Positions 33,230 to 43,529 of a stretch of DNA of 64,000 nt are shown here, one piece after another. Source of the DNA: Bathynomus jamesi (Eukaryota > Arthropoda > Malacostraca > Isopoda > Cirolanidae); contig JAJOZX010002354.1 in the NCBI GenBank assembly GCA_023014485.1, positions 185,001 through 249,000 on the forward strand, written 5' to 3'. A program made the position numbers and the translations under genes. The notes below the pieces were generated by a model. That model was not told the origin of the DNA, made no database searches, and worked only from the letters and a program-made list of their open reading frames with translations. Within the stretch, counting starts at the first letter, position 1. The number at the start of each line of letters is the position of its first letter.

Positions 33230-35710
33230 TAGGGTGGTCCAAAAGGTTAAAGCATCGACTAAGTTCTCTCCACAAGGTTGGTTTTATGCCTCTTGGTGTG
33301 GACAGTATTTGTGCAAAGTTTCACGTTATTCGGTTAATATTTAGGGGTCGCCCCACTTGCCCCCTTTTTGAAAATTTGGGAAAATATATAGACAACTGAA
33401 TAACTAAATTTTTTTTTGGTTCTCAAAGAATATGAAAGAAAACAGTAAGACAATAGGACATGATAATGGGTGTATCTTCATTATTTCTTCTGCATCAGAG
33501 TCGCCTTGGATGGTATTGGTATCTGTTTTCGGTGGGCGGCTACGAGTTGTAGGAGGTACTGCTTCTGGTCCTCATTTCGTGTCAAAGTGTCATTGTAGCG
33601 TTGTGCGAGAGCAATACCTAGCTCGGCAGCATCATTGACGACTTTCATCTTTAAGGCGCGATCTCTAAGTTCCCTGTAGTTCTTGTCATTTGGCCATTCC
33701 CATGGATCTTTTTGAAGTAACTGGCGCGCTTCCTCCTTACCTCCAACTTTCAAGGCATCAAAGAGGGTCAATGTCCTTTTCGTGACGAAGGATGCCACAT
33801 CATTTTCAACACCAGCTTCCGCCATGTCGATTCGTTGGGGGCAGCCATTCTTTTGGGGATGTTGGAGGTGTTGAACCATTCTCCTTTTGGTATCAGGATC
33901 GATCCTATTATCGAAGAAGGCCAGTCCAATCAGATGCTCCGACAAGTACCACAGGTGGCGTCTTAGAGCTGTCTTCGCCGCTTGTGCAGCTCCTCCATGT
34001 GGATATTTTTCCAGAAGATGCAGCATTTTGAGATCATTGAGAGGAGCTTGTGTCCCCATTGGCGCTTCATGCCAGTACTTGACGTAAATCAGACTGACAA
34101 ATAAAGCCAGCTGAGTCACGTTTCGTTCTTCGCGTGCTGTGAGCTTGAATTGATAGTGAAAGAGGTAGATTTTGAGTGCATAAATCGCCTTCGCCATCCA
34201 TCTCGCGTGGTGCATGGGACCCGGAGCTCGGATAAAGAGTTGACCACCAGTCTTTCCCCCCAGGAAGAGCAAAGATAGTTCAAGGAACTCCTTGTAGTCG
34301 TCATGAGGTTGGCTTGCCTGAAGAGCGTTAGGTAAGTAAGTGAGCATCTCTTTTCTCATCTCTTGGAGTTGAGGGTTCTCGAACAAGCTGTCCGATGCTG
34401 AGACAAATGCTTCGTGGGAGAGAGATGGCCATTCCTTTTGAAATCGCTTAAAAAGGCCTGTTTCAGGACTTCCTGTTGAGCCAAATATTGAGGCAAAGAC
34501 ATCAGCAAGTACGACTTCAAGTATATGATGTCGACAACCGATCCAAACTAGCTCGTGACCCAATGCTTCTTCAATCCTTCTTCAATGCCGGGGAGAAGCT
34601 TTCCGTCCCAATGGAGAAGGACAGGGTCTTCTAGAGAGAATGATTCTAGGTCTTCTCGAGCTGCCTGTTCTCGCCCACTTTCTCTGTAGCGATGAATAGA
34701 GCTCCGAGAGCACGTCATCCCAGACAGATCATGCCCCGCGGCCTGTAATACAGCTCCAGTTACGAAAACAGCATTCCAGTCAGAAAGATTGGTACGATCC
34801 ATTGCTCCAATGACTTCTGGAGATTGGAAAATGTTCGTAACCTTGTTCTTGGGACGCTTTGGTGCCGGAGCTTCAGACGAAGAAGGAATCGGAACCGATG
34901 GTCTATAGTCGTCGTCGTCGTCTTGCGAAAAAAGGGAAGAAGAAGAAGAGGAAAGATCAATTGATGACACTCCTGCTTCTTCCAAATCTTTCTGTGTTGC
35001 TTCATGCCTTGCCTTCCTCTTGGCTTCCTTCTCCATTCTGGATCGCTTTCTGTCCTCTTGTGTAGTCGTTTCCTTATCAATGCCAGCCATGCTGCAAGAA
35101 TTAACGTCCTTGCGCTGCATGGACAGGAAATTTCGGTCCTCAACGTTGACGATTGTGCTCATGGCATCACTGGTTGCGATGTCAAACAGTTCCTGGATGT
35201 CCGCTTTGAAGATGTCTTCATTCATTCTATCGCTGGCACGTTGCCTGGTCCTGTGCTTCTTGAGTGTTTTGTAGCGGTCTAAAAGCTTTGAAAGCTTACG
35301 GACACAGGAGTCGATCCATTGAGTTGGGATCCGCGCTCGGGTCCAGACTTCAATCACCCTCTGGCATGCCTGGTTCAGACTGTCGGAGGTGGTTTGCTTT
35401 TGATTGATGTGGTGGTATTGCCCCAAGAGGAAGGCGTCAAGGCATGTAGGGAGCCTTGACATGGATAAAGTTCCAGTTGCCATCCCTAGAAGCCAAACTT
35501 TTGGAATTGATCGAGTTTGAGCCATCAGACCTACGGAAGAAAAAGTACATTATATAATATATATATTCAGAGTGGGGCGACCTCTAAATATTCACCAATC
35601 ACGCTGCAATTTTGCACAGACCATGTGGACACTAAATGAACAAAAACCACACTTGTGGAGACTATCTAAGACAATTTTGAAATTTCCCCCTATGGATTTG
35701 GACCACCCTA
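33230..35710 (-). mobile_element. Element Z2 (TIR TAGGGTGGTCC family)
   Basis: Ends TAGGGTGGTCC and GGACCACCCTA, perfect 8-bp TSD ATGTAGAT (33222-33229, 35711-35718), 2481 bp. Inserted in the left arm of the foldback MITE, opposite in orientation to Z1. Confidence 0.9.
33481..35525 (-). pseudogene. Z2 transposase with internal deletion
   Basis: Same protein family as Z1. ATG 35525 (MAQTRSIPKVWLLG) lies just after a CTTCCGTAG acceptor, so a 5' UTR intron is likely. VWTRARIPTQWIDS, DIQELFDIATSDAMSTI, NFLSMQRKDVNSCSMAGID, an acidic stretch DDDDDYRPSVPIPSS, and VLLHWDGKLLPGIEEG (Asp 1) follow in one frame to 34548. The second frame starts WIGCRHHILEVVLADVF and has MHHARWMAKAIYALK and HLWYLSEHLIGLAFFD. 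Between them about 100 residues, including the second Asp motif, are deleted at about 34560. Unlike Z1 it has no intron at the two coding positions, so the lineages differ in gene structure. Confidence 0.7.
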
Positions 35711-36180
35711 ATGTAGATGCCTGTGACACATCGACGCATTGACTCTACTGCACATGCACGGTTATATTTTTTTATTTTAATAAATTAATGTAAATATATA
35801 CATATATACACAATAAAATGTAATTTTAAATATATCTATTACATTATGTATTTGTAAATTATTTATTAAGAAATAGATTGGATCATTTTAACATAGTTTC
35901 CCATAATGTTTTTGATATTAATATAAATGGAATACTAACCTAACTTAACCTTACCTAATTTAAAATTATTAAAATGCAATGTAATTACATTAATTTATTA
36001 AAATAAAAATAAAAAATTACGCACATGCGCAGGAGAGTCAAGGCATCGATGTGTCACAGGCATCTACATATTACGCCACAGCATCAGTTCATTCGCGGAA
36101 GTCATACAGTGCACCCTTGTCAAACTCTTTTTAGTGTTTGCTTTTGAAACTGAATTTTTTTCAGCCTAATTTGAACAAAG

Positions 36181-37875
36181 ATGCCTTGTAATTGCGTGAA
36201 CAGTGTAGATAACTTCTGTTATGTTTGTGGAGAATTGACTTTTGCATCACAAAAGCGTGCTATAACCGCCGTGATTAGGAAAGCCTATCACCTTTATTTT
36301 GGCTGTAAGATTGGAGATCAGGACAAGAGCTGGGCCCCACACATATGCTGCAATACTTGTGCAACAAACCTTCGCCAGTGGTTGAATCAGAAAAGGAAAT
36401 CTATGCTTTTTGCAGTGCCAATGGTGTGGAGGGAACCAACAGATCATGTCAGCAATTGTTACTTCTGCATGATGCCTCCATTCAAGAAAGGTATTTGCAA
36501 GAAAAAGTGGATTTTACAATATCCAAATATACCCTCTGCTATACACCCGGTACCTCACAGTGAAGGACTACCTGTTCCTGAGCCCCCACACTCATTCTCC
36601 CTGGAGTCAGAGGACGAGGAGAATGAAGGAACCTGCGAAACTTGTGAGCCTTCAACTTCACAAGACCCTGAATTTATTTATAACTTGACATCTTCTAAAC
36701 TGCACATGATAACTCAGAATGAATTAAACAACCTTATCAGAGATTTAGAACTGCCAAAGAGTAAGGCAGAGCTGTTGGGCTTCAGATTGCAGCAGCGGAA
36801 TCTCCTCCCTGAAAATGTTAGTGTGTGTAAGTTTCGTGACTGTGAAAAAGATTTTGTCCCATTCTTCATCATGGAAGGTGACCTTGTAGCTTGCAATGAC
36901 ATCGATGGTCTGATGGCAGCTCTCAACATTATTCCCAATCCTGATGAGTGGAGACTGTTCATTGATTCATCGAAGTTGAGTCTAAAAGCTGTTTTGTTGC
37001 ATGTTGGCAACGTATTGCCATCAATTCTAGTTGGTCATGCAGTCCACATGAAGGAAACATATTACAACATGAAGCAACTTTTGAACTGCATAAACTATGA
37101 CAAACATCAGTGGCAGGTTTGTGGTGACTTGAAAGTTGTTGCTATCGTGCTTGGACTGCAGCCAGGCTACACAAGTATTGCTGTTTTCTGTGTGAATGGG
37201 ATAGTTGAGCTAGGACTTCTCATTACATGAAGAAGGATTGGTCACTCTGACACTCATTGGAACCTGGAACAAAAAATGTTCAGTATCCTCCACTTGTAGA
37301 ATCGAGCAAAATTAATTTTGTTACCACCCTTACACATCAAACTGGGCATCATGAAAAATTTTGTTAAGGCTATGGATAAAACGGGGGCAGCTTTTAAGTA
37401 CCTCAGTGGTAAATTCCCAAAGCTCAGTGAAGCAAAAATCAAGGAGGGTGTATTTGTTGGTCCACAGATCCACGAGCTTCTTAGAGATGAGGAGTTCGAC
37501 CATATCCTAGGTGGTGAGAAGACAGCGTGGAATGCTTTCCAGTTAGTAGCAACCAATTTTCTCGGAAATACCAAAGCTGACAATTACAGGGAGCTGATGG
37601 AAAACCTGCTGTTGTCCTATCAAAAAATGGGCTGCAATATGTCTTTAAAGATACATTTCCTCCATTCGCACTTGGAAATTTTTCTGGCCAACTGCGGAGC
37701 AGTCAGTGATGAACATGGTGAACATTTCCACCAGGATATCTCAGCGGTGGAGAAACGTTACCAGGGGAAATGGAGTCCATCATTGTTAGCAGACTACTGC
37801 TGGACAATAACAAGAGATGCTCCAGAAGTTGAATACAAGAGACAAGCAAAGAAGCAATGGGTTGAATCAATATAA
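36181..37875 (+). pseudogene. Gene E: uncharacterised transposase-like protein
   Basis: ATG 36181 opens a Cys-rich domain: MPCNCVNSVDNFCYVCGELT, WAPHICCNTCATNLRQWLN and HVSNCYFCMMPPF, a zinc-binding pattern of CxxC pairs. An acidic linker (ESEDEENEGTCETCEPSTSQ) leads to LFIDSSKLSLKAVLLHVGN and VCGDLKVVAIVLGLQ, two conserved Asp sites that could be catalytic. The remainder has MKNFVKAMDKTGAAFKYLSG, MSLKIHFLHSHLEIF, CGAVSDEHGEHFHQDIS and LADYCWTITRDAPEVEYKRQ. Frame breaks at about 37170 and 37310; otherwise open. I know this protein type as a frequent unnamed arthropod repeat. It has no TIR of its own here and may be a second gene of element X, pointing at the X right TIR. Confidence 0.6.
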
Positions 37876-38055
37876 GTGACTGCATTATACCGGTATGTTA
37901 CGCAAAATGTGTAACTTAAATTTTCTTGGAAAGTGTAGCCAATCGACTGTTTTTATGGTCATATTCGTTTTCAGCACCCCAAAATCCATAATAGGAAACA
38001 CATTTTATCTCCAAAGCACAAACTTTTTCAAAATTTGTAGACTAGTGTAATTACG
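37876..38055 (+). other. 3' flank of gene E
   Basis: No coding sequence. AT-rich sequence leading without visible boundary into the X right TIR. Confidence 0.4.
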
Positions 38056-38689
38056 GATTTTTTTTTTGAAAATTAGCAGACATTATATATCTCAGTAAGA
38101 AAAATCTAATGGTATTTTTCTCAACACTTTAGCTCAAACAGTTCCAAAGATACGGTGCTCCAAAGTTTGGTGGAAAAAGGTACTTGGTCAAAATGGAGGT
38201 GGGTATGGTCCACTGAAATGGCTGTAGCATCTATACTAACTTAATCAACACTAAAAATTTTGTTTTAGGTTAAGGTAGACATGTGTACCCAAAATTGGGT
38301 GAAAGGAGAAAAAAATCGGTTGTGACATCAAATGACCTACACAAGGTCAAAGGTCAAAAATAAGATCAATTTTTTTTTTTTTACCACTGAGGTCAAATAT
38401 GAATAGGAACAAAGTTGTAGATCTGCTTAAAAGCTTTAAAATAGTGTTTAAATGGTCTCTGTAAGTGTAATAGGAGCCGAGATATTTCATGTTGAAATAT
38501 GGTATGACCTTTTAAATTGACCTTTTTTTTTACAAAATTCGAAGGGCCATATCTCTGGAACCATATGACCTAGAGTGTTGAAACAAGCATCATTCTGTTT
38601 TCCTTACCGAGATCTATAATTATGCCAATTTTCAAAAAAATCAGTGATGGTCACATTTTTTTCACCATTGAACTGACATGGAATGACCC
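38056..38689. repeat. Element X right TIR
   Basis: Uninterrupted inverse of the left TIR, including CCATATCTCTGGAACCATAT and the terminal GGAATGACCC. Serves as empty-site reference for the Merlin in the other arm. Confidence 0.85.
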
Positions 38690-38744
38690 TAATGCAAGTT
38701 ACCAAACCAATTACACAACTACAAGTCTACTACTAATCTACCAA

Positions 38745-39110
38745 AGTTGGTCACAAAATCATCCACCACCAGTATACAAAAGTTTTTTGAGCTGCTTCAT
38801 ATCACTAAATTTTCCAGTCACAAGCTCTGTATTTAAATTCTGCAAAATATTCTTTTCTATGCATAACAATGACAGACTTTGCAATTTCTTTTAGGTTAGC
38901 ATTTGACATTTAACATTTTTAATCATGCTCAAATGAGAAAACGCGCTCCGCAGTTGCATTTGACATCATCAAACACAAATAAATGCAATAAGCAATGAAA
39001 GCATTTGGGAAAATAGCCCTCAATTTGTGAATTTCCTGTAGTACTCCTAATGGCCGAGTGTCACTAAAGCGTTTTGTTTGACAAACTGTATAAAATGCTG
39101 AAACTCAAAT
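38745..39110 (-). pseudogene. hAT C-terminal dimerisation domain remnant
   Basis: Belongs to the outer hAT (22337-39294). Minus-strand reading in shifting frames: FPNAFIAYCIYLCLMMSNAT, AERVFSHLSMIKNV (the hAT signature with the catalytic-region Glu in AER), then QSLSLLCIEKNILQNLNTEL. DUF4371-type hATs end in the same way. Nothing upstream of the dimerisation domain remains before the right terminus. Confidence 0.65.
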
Positions 39111-39302
39111 GGGAAGCTGTCATCAAAATCATTTGGGTAATGGACTAGCCAGATTTTTTGTTGCTTTTGATGCTTCCTCTGAAGTTAGTTGAGATATTGT
39201 TGAGCATTCCAAATTTATCATATATCATTATAAACATCGGCCCCTAAAACAGCTGGGCCCTGGTGCCTAGCCCCCACCTCTTAATATGCCACTGGACCCA
39301 TG

Positions 39303-39487
39303 AGGCAATTTTTAGTGACTGACAAGCTCTTATTTAAATAAAATATGACTAATTTTCAATATTTTCTGCCTTACAGTTTTAAAATTATTTTATTCTCCCA
39401 CCGAAATAAACAGCTCATACATACTGAAACATTTTTAAATGTATAGTATACATTTAAAAATGTGCGTGTATGTATGACAATTGACTT
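39303..39487. other. No gene recognised
   Basis: AT-rich spacer between the nest and the next hAT, with a 26-bp palindrome CATTTTTAAATGTATA...CATTTAAAAATG near 39428-39462. Confidence 0.4.
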
Positions 39488-40059
39488 ATGGTGCGTACCG
39501 CACGGTCATCCACCTTCCTAGTTTTGCAGTTGAAGTCTTTATGTTTGGGAGTGCCAAATTATAATTATTTATTAGTGCAGAAATTATCACCCATAAAAAA
39601 ATGGCTACATAAAAACAAAAAACTTGTTCTGAAGGTACTGGAACTGGAAGGTTATTTCATGAAGAGTGGACAGTGAAATACGGTTATTAAATGAAATAAT
39701 AAAGCTTTTTGTTGTATTTTCAAAGTGGACATTGTTGCTTGCTTTTATATTAAGCGACATTTTGAAAGTAACCACAAAAATTTGTGCTCAATGTCAGATG
39801 AGGAAAGGAATTAAATTATTATGCGGCAATTAAACCAACAGCAACAACAATCTGCTATTTTCAAAAGAATTTATAAACTAAACAATATTACAGCAGCTAG
39901 TTCCCAATTATCATCTAACAGAAAGACTAATCTTACAAATCACCAACCCACACATACCACTATCACCCACTCAACATGGATTCAGACCTCACCACTCAAC
40001 CACGACATTACTCAGTAACCTTACGCAGCACATCATGGATGGCATGAACTCCAGATGAC

Positions 40060-41482
40060 TAGCTCAACATACACTATTAGCAACAATAGACATTAGTAAA
40101 GCATTTGATGCTATCCCACGCTTCCCTCTCATAAACAAAATACTCAACACAAACATGCACAATAACACCAAAAGGTGGCTGAGCAACTATCTTTCAGGAA
40201 GATACTCACATGTCACATTTAATGGGGTCTTCCAAAAACAAGCTTTTTTCGAATGGGGTCCCTCAAGGCTCTGTTCTCTCACCAACACTGTTCAACTTAA
40301 ACATGTATGACATTCCAACACCCATAGATAACAAGCTTACCTTATCATCATATGCAGATGACATCACTCTAACATCCACCCACAACAACATCGACACCGC
40401 TACAAATAACCTACAAACATACATAAACAGTATACAAGACTGGCTCACACACAATAGTCAAAGTAGCACCCACAAAATCAACATCACCTTGCTAACAAGT
40501 AACACAAAAGAACACCAGATAACGTGACAGATTACACTAACCACCACCAACATTCCACACACTCACAGTACCAAAATACTTGGGATCACATACAACACCA
40601 CATTATCTTTTGCAAACCACATTCAGGACATTAAAAACAAATGTACATCAAGACTGAACATGCTTATGGTACTAACAGGCACAAACTTTGGATAACAGCA
40701 GGAAACAACATCACTCATATACAAACAATATATTCACTCAGTTATGGACTATGCTAGCCCATGCTGGGCACCCATTATTTCAAACACACACACAAACACC
40801 TTACAGACAGTACAAAACAACATACTTTGTATCATTACAGGAAGCACTCAAACACCACCAATAGAACACCTGCACACAGAAACAAAAATACTGAAAGTTA
40901 GGGAACATTTAGACATGAGGGGAACACAATTCATGGCAGCAGCAACAACTAACCCACAACACCCTTGCCACTACATGTACAATCATGCACCGACACCTTG
41001 CACCATTAAGGTAACACCAGAGAGACATTATAATCAAATACTCCATTCCATACCACGCCCCACAGATATTATACAGTACCGAAAGTATACACACACACAC
41101 ACACACACACACACCTAACCCACAAAGCACTGACACGACTCAGTCTGAATGTGGTCCTAGGTGCGAAACCACCACCCATTAACAGGTCAGAGACCAGCCT
41201 GAGCAGATCAGATCGAGTTAACTTAGCACAATTCTGATGTGGACATCACCCCAACTTGCAGACATATAAACACAGACTAGACAACTTCACAGACACACCC
41301 TGCCACCTGTGCCAGGACACACCACAAACAATTGAACACATTATGACAAACTGTACCACTCCAGCACAACATAGAACACAACACAACATCACTAGTGCAC
41401 TGAACCTCTGGTCCACTCCAGAGAGGGCGATTGGTTACCTGTGTGCCACCGGCTTGCTCGATCAGGGTGGGCTGATTGGCTA
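40060..41482 (+). pseudogene. LINE C reverse transcriptase and C-terminal region
   Basis: Blocks: TIDISKAFDAIPRFPLINKI (motif A Asp), WLSNYLSGRYSHVTFNG, FFEWGPSRLCSLTNTV-like frame against FSNGVPQGSVLSPTLFNLNM (motif B), LSSYADDITLTSTHNN (YADD catalytic box), then thumb and linker (HSVMDYASPCWAPIISNTHT, IEHLHTETKILKVREHLDMR) and a Cys/His end CHLCQDTPQTIEHIMTNC. The protein ends LLDQGGLIG. The endonuclease and most of ORF2 upstream are absent. Frameshifts at about 40230, 40530 and 41100. Confidence 0.75.
41089..41114. repeat. (AC)n microsatellite in LINE C
   Basis: TACACACAC... run of about 26 bp. LINE D at the corresponding place has only CCACACACCCACC, so the array grew from a LINE-internal seed. 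Confidence 0.9.
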
Positions 41483-42831
41483 ACCAACAACAACAACCAT
41501 TGCTCAACACGGAAAACCACCTTCTGATGGTGATTATTTAAAAAGCTTTTATAAACTGCTCAGATTATTTATTTGAAGATTTTCAGATCAAATAATTAAA
41601 CGTATTAATGAGTTGACTGTGGACAGAAATACGGTCAAAGATAGAATAATTATCATGGACAAAGATGTATCTCATCAACTTTTATTGGATTTGACAAATG
41701 CTGGAATGTTTTCAATTTGTTTGGATAAAAGTACAGATGTCACATCACAGGCCCGTCTAGCAGTTATTGCAAGATTTTATTCTGAAAATGTAATGAAGGA
41801 AGAGCTAATTAAATTGATGACACTGCCTGAGAAAACCACAGGACAGAATATTATGCATGAATTGAAGAAATAATTCATCCAAATGGTTATTAATTTCAGA
41901 AATACTGTATCTGTGACAACTGATGGAGTTCCAGAGTATGATTGGAAAAAAATGTTGGATTTGTTCAATTACTTAAACAAGAAGTGAAACACCTTTTAGT
42001 CAAATTTCATTGTACTTTACACCAAGAAGCTCTTTGGGGCAAAAAAAAAAAGGTTTAAAATCGCTTGAAAATATGATGTCTCTTGTGACAAAGATTGTAA
42101 ATTTTATAGTTGCTCATGATCTTAAACATCAATTTACCAAACTATTAGACGAGGTTGACTCAATTTTCAGGGTTAGTCATGTATAACAATGTCAGATGGT
42201 TAAGTCATGGTCAAGTTTTGAATTGCTTTGCTGAATTGTTAGAAGAAATAAGATATTTTTTTAATAAAAAAGAAAATGAATATCCAGAACTGACTGACAT
42301 GAATTGGTTGAATGACTTACATTTTTTCACTGATTTCACATTGCATTACAATCCTTTAAATAAAAAGTTACAAGGTCGCAGCTGTGTTGTATCATCAATG
42401 TTTGAAAATATTAAAGCTTTTGAAAAAACTAAATATTTTCTCAAAAAATCTGGAAGAAAAAAAAAATTGAAATATTTTCCATTATTCCAGAAACACTTCT
42501 TGACTTCAAAATATTTTGCAGACAATGAAGAAAATAAATCCATCCGACGTGCTCAAAGAGTACTCTTCAATAATAAGAGATGCCAGACAATCACTTTCAG
42601 AGAGGTTTTCACAATTCTGACAAACTGATGCAACATTACAATTCATCCAATTCCCCCATACTATTCAACTTGAAGATCTTTAGTTATCAGCTTTTCCTTG
42701 GCTTGACATTGGTAATTTAGAAATGGAATTAGTTGACTTCCAAAAAAGTGCAGTATGGAAGACTAAATTTATTGATCTTAATCTGAAGTTACAAGAAAAG
42801 GAATTGAGTCGTCAATTTTGGGTGTAACCAG

Positions 42832-42942
42832 TAGTGGTGCACCAATTAATTGGTATCGGCCATGCCAGGTATTTTCCTAATATCGGTATGGTCAATTAAT
42901 CGGCATGCCAGGTGCCGATACCGATTAATCGGTGCACCACTA
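42832..42942. mobile_element. 111-bp palindromic hAT MITE
   Basis: TAGTGGTGCACC and GGTGCACCACTA ends, inner arms with CCGATTAATCGG-type palindromes, and a perfect 8-bp TSD GTAACCAG (42824-42831, 42943-42950). No coding sequence. Confidence 0.9.
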
Positions 42943-43529
42943 GTAACCAGAGAACAAGAATCAATAGAAAGAGTAGAGAATTTTATTCTTGTAGAATGGA
43001 ATGCTTTACCAAATTCTTTTGCATCAATAAAAAAGCTAGCATTAGCTCTGCTAACAATGTTTGGTTCATCTTATTCATGTGAACAGTTGTTTTCCTCCAT
43101 GAATTTCGTCAAATCCACCACTAGGAATTGCCTTGGCACAGATATGAGTGCTGCATGTGTGAGACTAAAGACAACTAAATATAAACCTCAGATCAAAACA
43201 TTAGCAGCTAAAATCCAACAAGAAGTTTCTCACTAAAAATAGTAAGTAAATAAATTATTGTGACCCAATTTCATTTTTTAAAATCAAAAGTAACAAAAAT
43301 GACACGCCAGCAAAAAGTTAATTTAACATAACTAGTTAACTTTAAAAAAAAAGTTTAACGTAATTGATTAACTTCAATTAATTTTCCTATAAAAATGCTG
43401 TTTTTATTTTTCTGAGTGAAATGTAATAGGCTGAGAGATGAAAAGTTTGAGAACCTCATCTTCTGTAAAGTTAACAAGCATGTTTAATTTGTGAGTGAAG
43501 AATATATTTTATTTGTCTAATTTGAGTAT

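Larger units (their letters stand above)
33202..36088. mobile_element. Foldback MITE interrupted by Z2
   Basis: Inverted arms of about 75 bp: left GCATAATATGTAGAT, then (after Z2) GCCTGTGACACATCGACG; right mirror CGATGTGTCACAGGCATCTA and CATATTACGCCACAGC. Without Z2 it is about 400 bp with an AT-rich centre. The intact right arm shows the Z2 target before insertion. Confidence 0.75.
22454..38689. mobile_element. Element X: long-TIR DNA transposon, 4-bp TSD TAAT (Sola2-like?)
   Basis: Ends GGGTCATTCCATGTCAGTTC and its inverse, TIRs of about 620 bp, TAAT at 22450-22453 and 38690-38693. A 4-bp AT TSD and GGGTC ends fit what I recall of Sola2; that name is a hypothesis. Own sequence: two TIRs, a broken transposase (23963-24930) and perhaps gene E (36181-37875). 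The rest is nested insertions. Confidence 0.75.
22337..39294 (-). mobile_element. hAT element (outermost shell of the nest)
   Basis: Ends CAGTGCTGTATTAAGG at 22337 and the inverse of CAGTGGCATATTAAGAG at 39294. The flanking octamers GGCCCACG (22329-22336) and GACCCATG (39295-39302) agree at 6 of 8 positions, an old 8-bp TSD. Without the X insertion only about 720 bp remain: the hAT C-terminal coding end plus both termini. So it was a 5'-deleted, non-autonomous copy before or after X arrived. Confidence 0.65.
39909..41510 (+). mobile_element. LINE C, 5'-truncated (Jockey/I group)
   Basis: Reverse-transcriptase and C-terminal coding of a non-LTR element inserted in the hAT gene; the 3' end is the simple repeat CCAACAACAACAACC. 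Same family as LINE D. TSD not resolved. Confidence 0.75.
39690..43236 (+). mobile_element. hAT element split by LINE C and a MITE
   Basis: Coding pieces on the plus strand at 39720-39908, 41515-42628 and 42951-43236 follow the order of one hAT transposase and are separated by LINE C (39909-41510) and a 111-bp MITE (42832-42942). Terminal inverted repeats were not identified, so the limits are those of the coding remains. Confidence 0.65.
39720..43236 (+). pseudogene. hAT transposase, EPM2AIP1/GTF2IRD2-like
   Basis: The N-terminal zinc-finger end reads IKRHFESNHKNLCSMSDEER and a Gln-rich stretch. After the LINE it resumes IAQHGKPPSDGDYLKSFI and FEDFSDQIIKRINELTVDRN, then MFSICLDKSTDVTSQARLAV (first catalytic Asp in LDKSTD), VSVTTDGVPE (second), KFHCTLHQEALWG (CxxH), YNNVRWLSHGQVLNCFAELL (RW) and, at the end, MFGSSYSCEQLFSSMNFVKS (Glu of the dimerisation domain, stop at 43236). 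All hAT signature sites can be located; frameshifts and stops at about 41870, 41990, 42050 and 42628. The MITE lies before the last block. Confidence 0.75.

Noticed and set aside
22337..39294. A single 17-kb giant transposon with many cargo genes
   Set aside because: Each internal block has its own TSD and ends, so nesting explains the length; only gene E remains as possible cargo of X.
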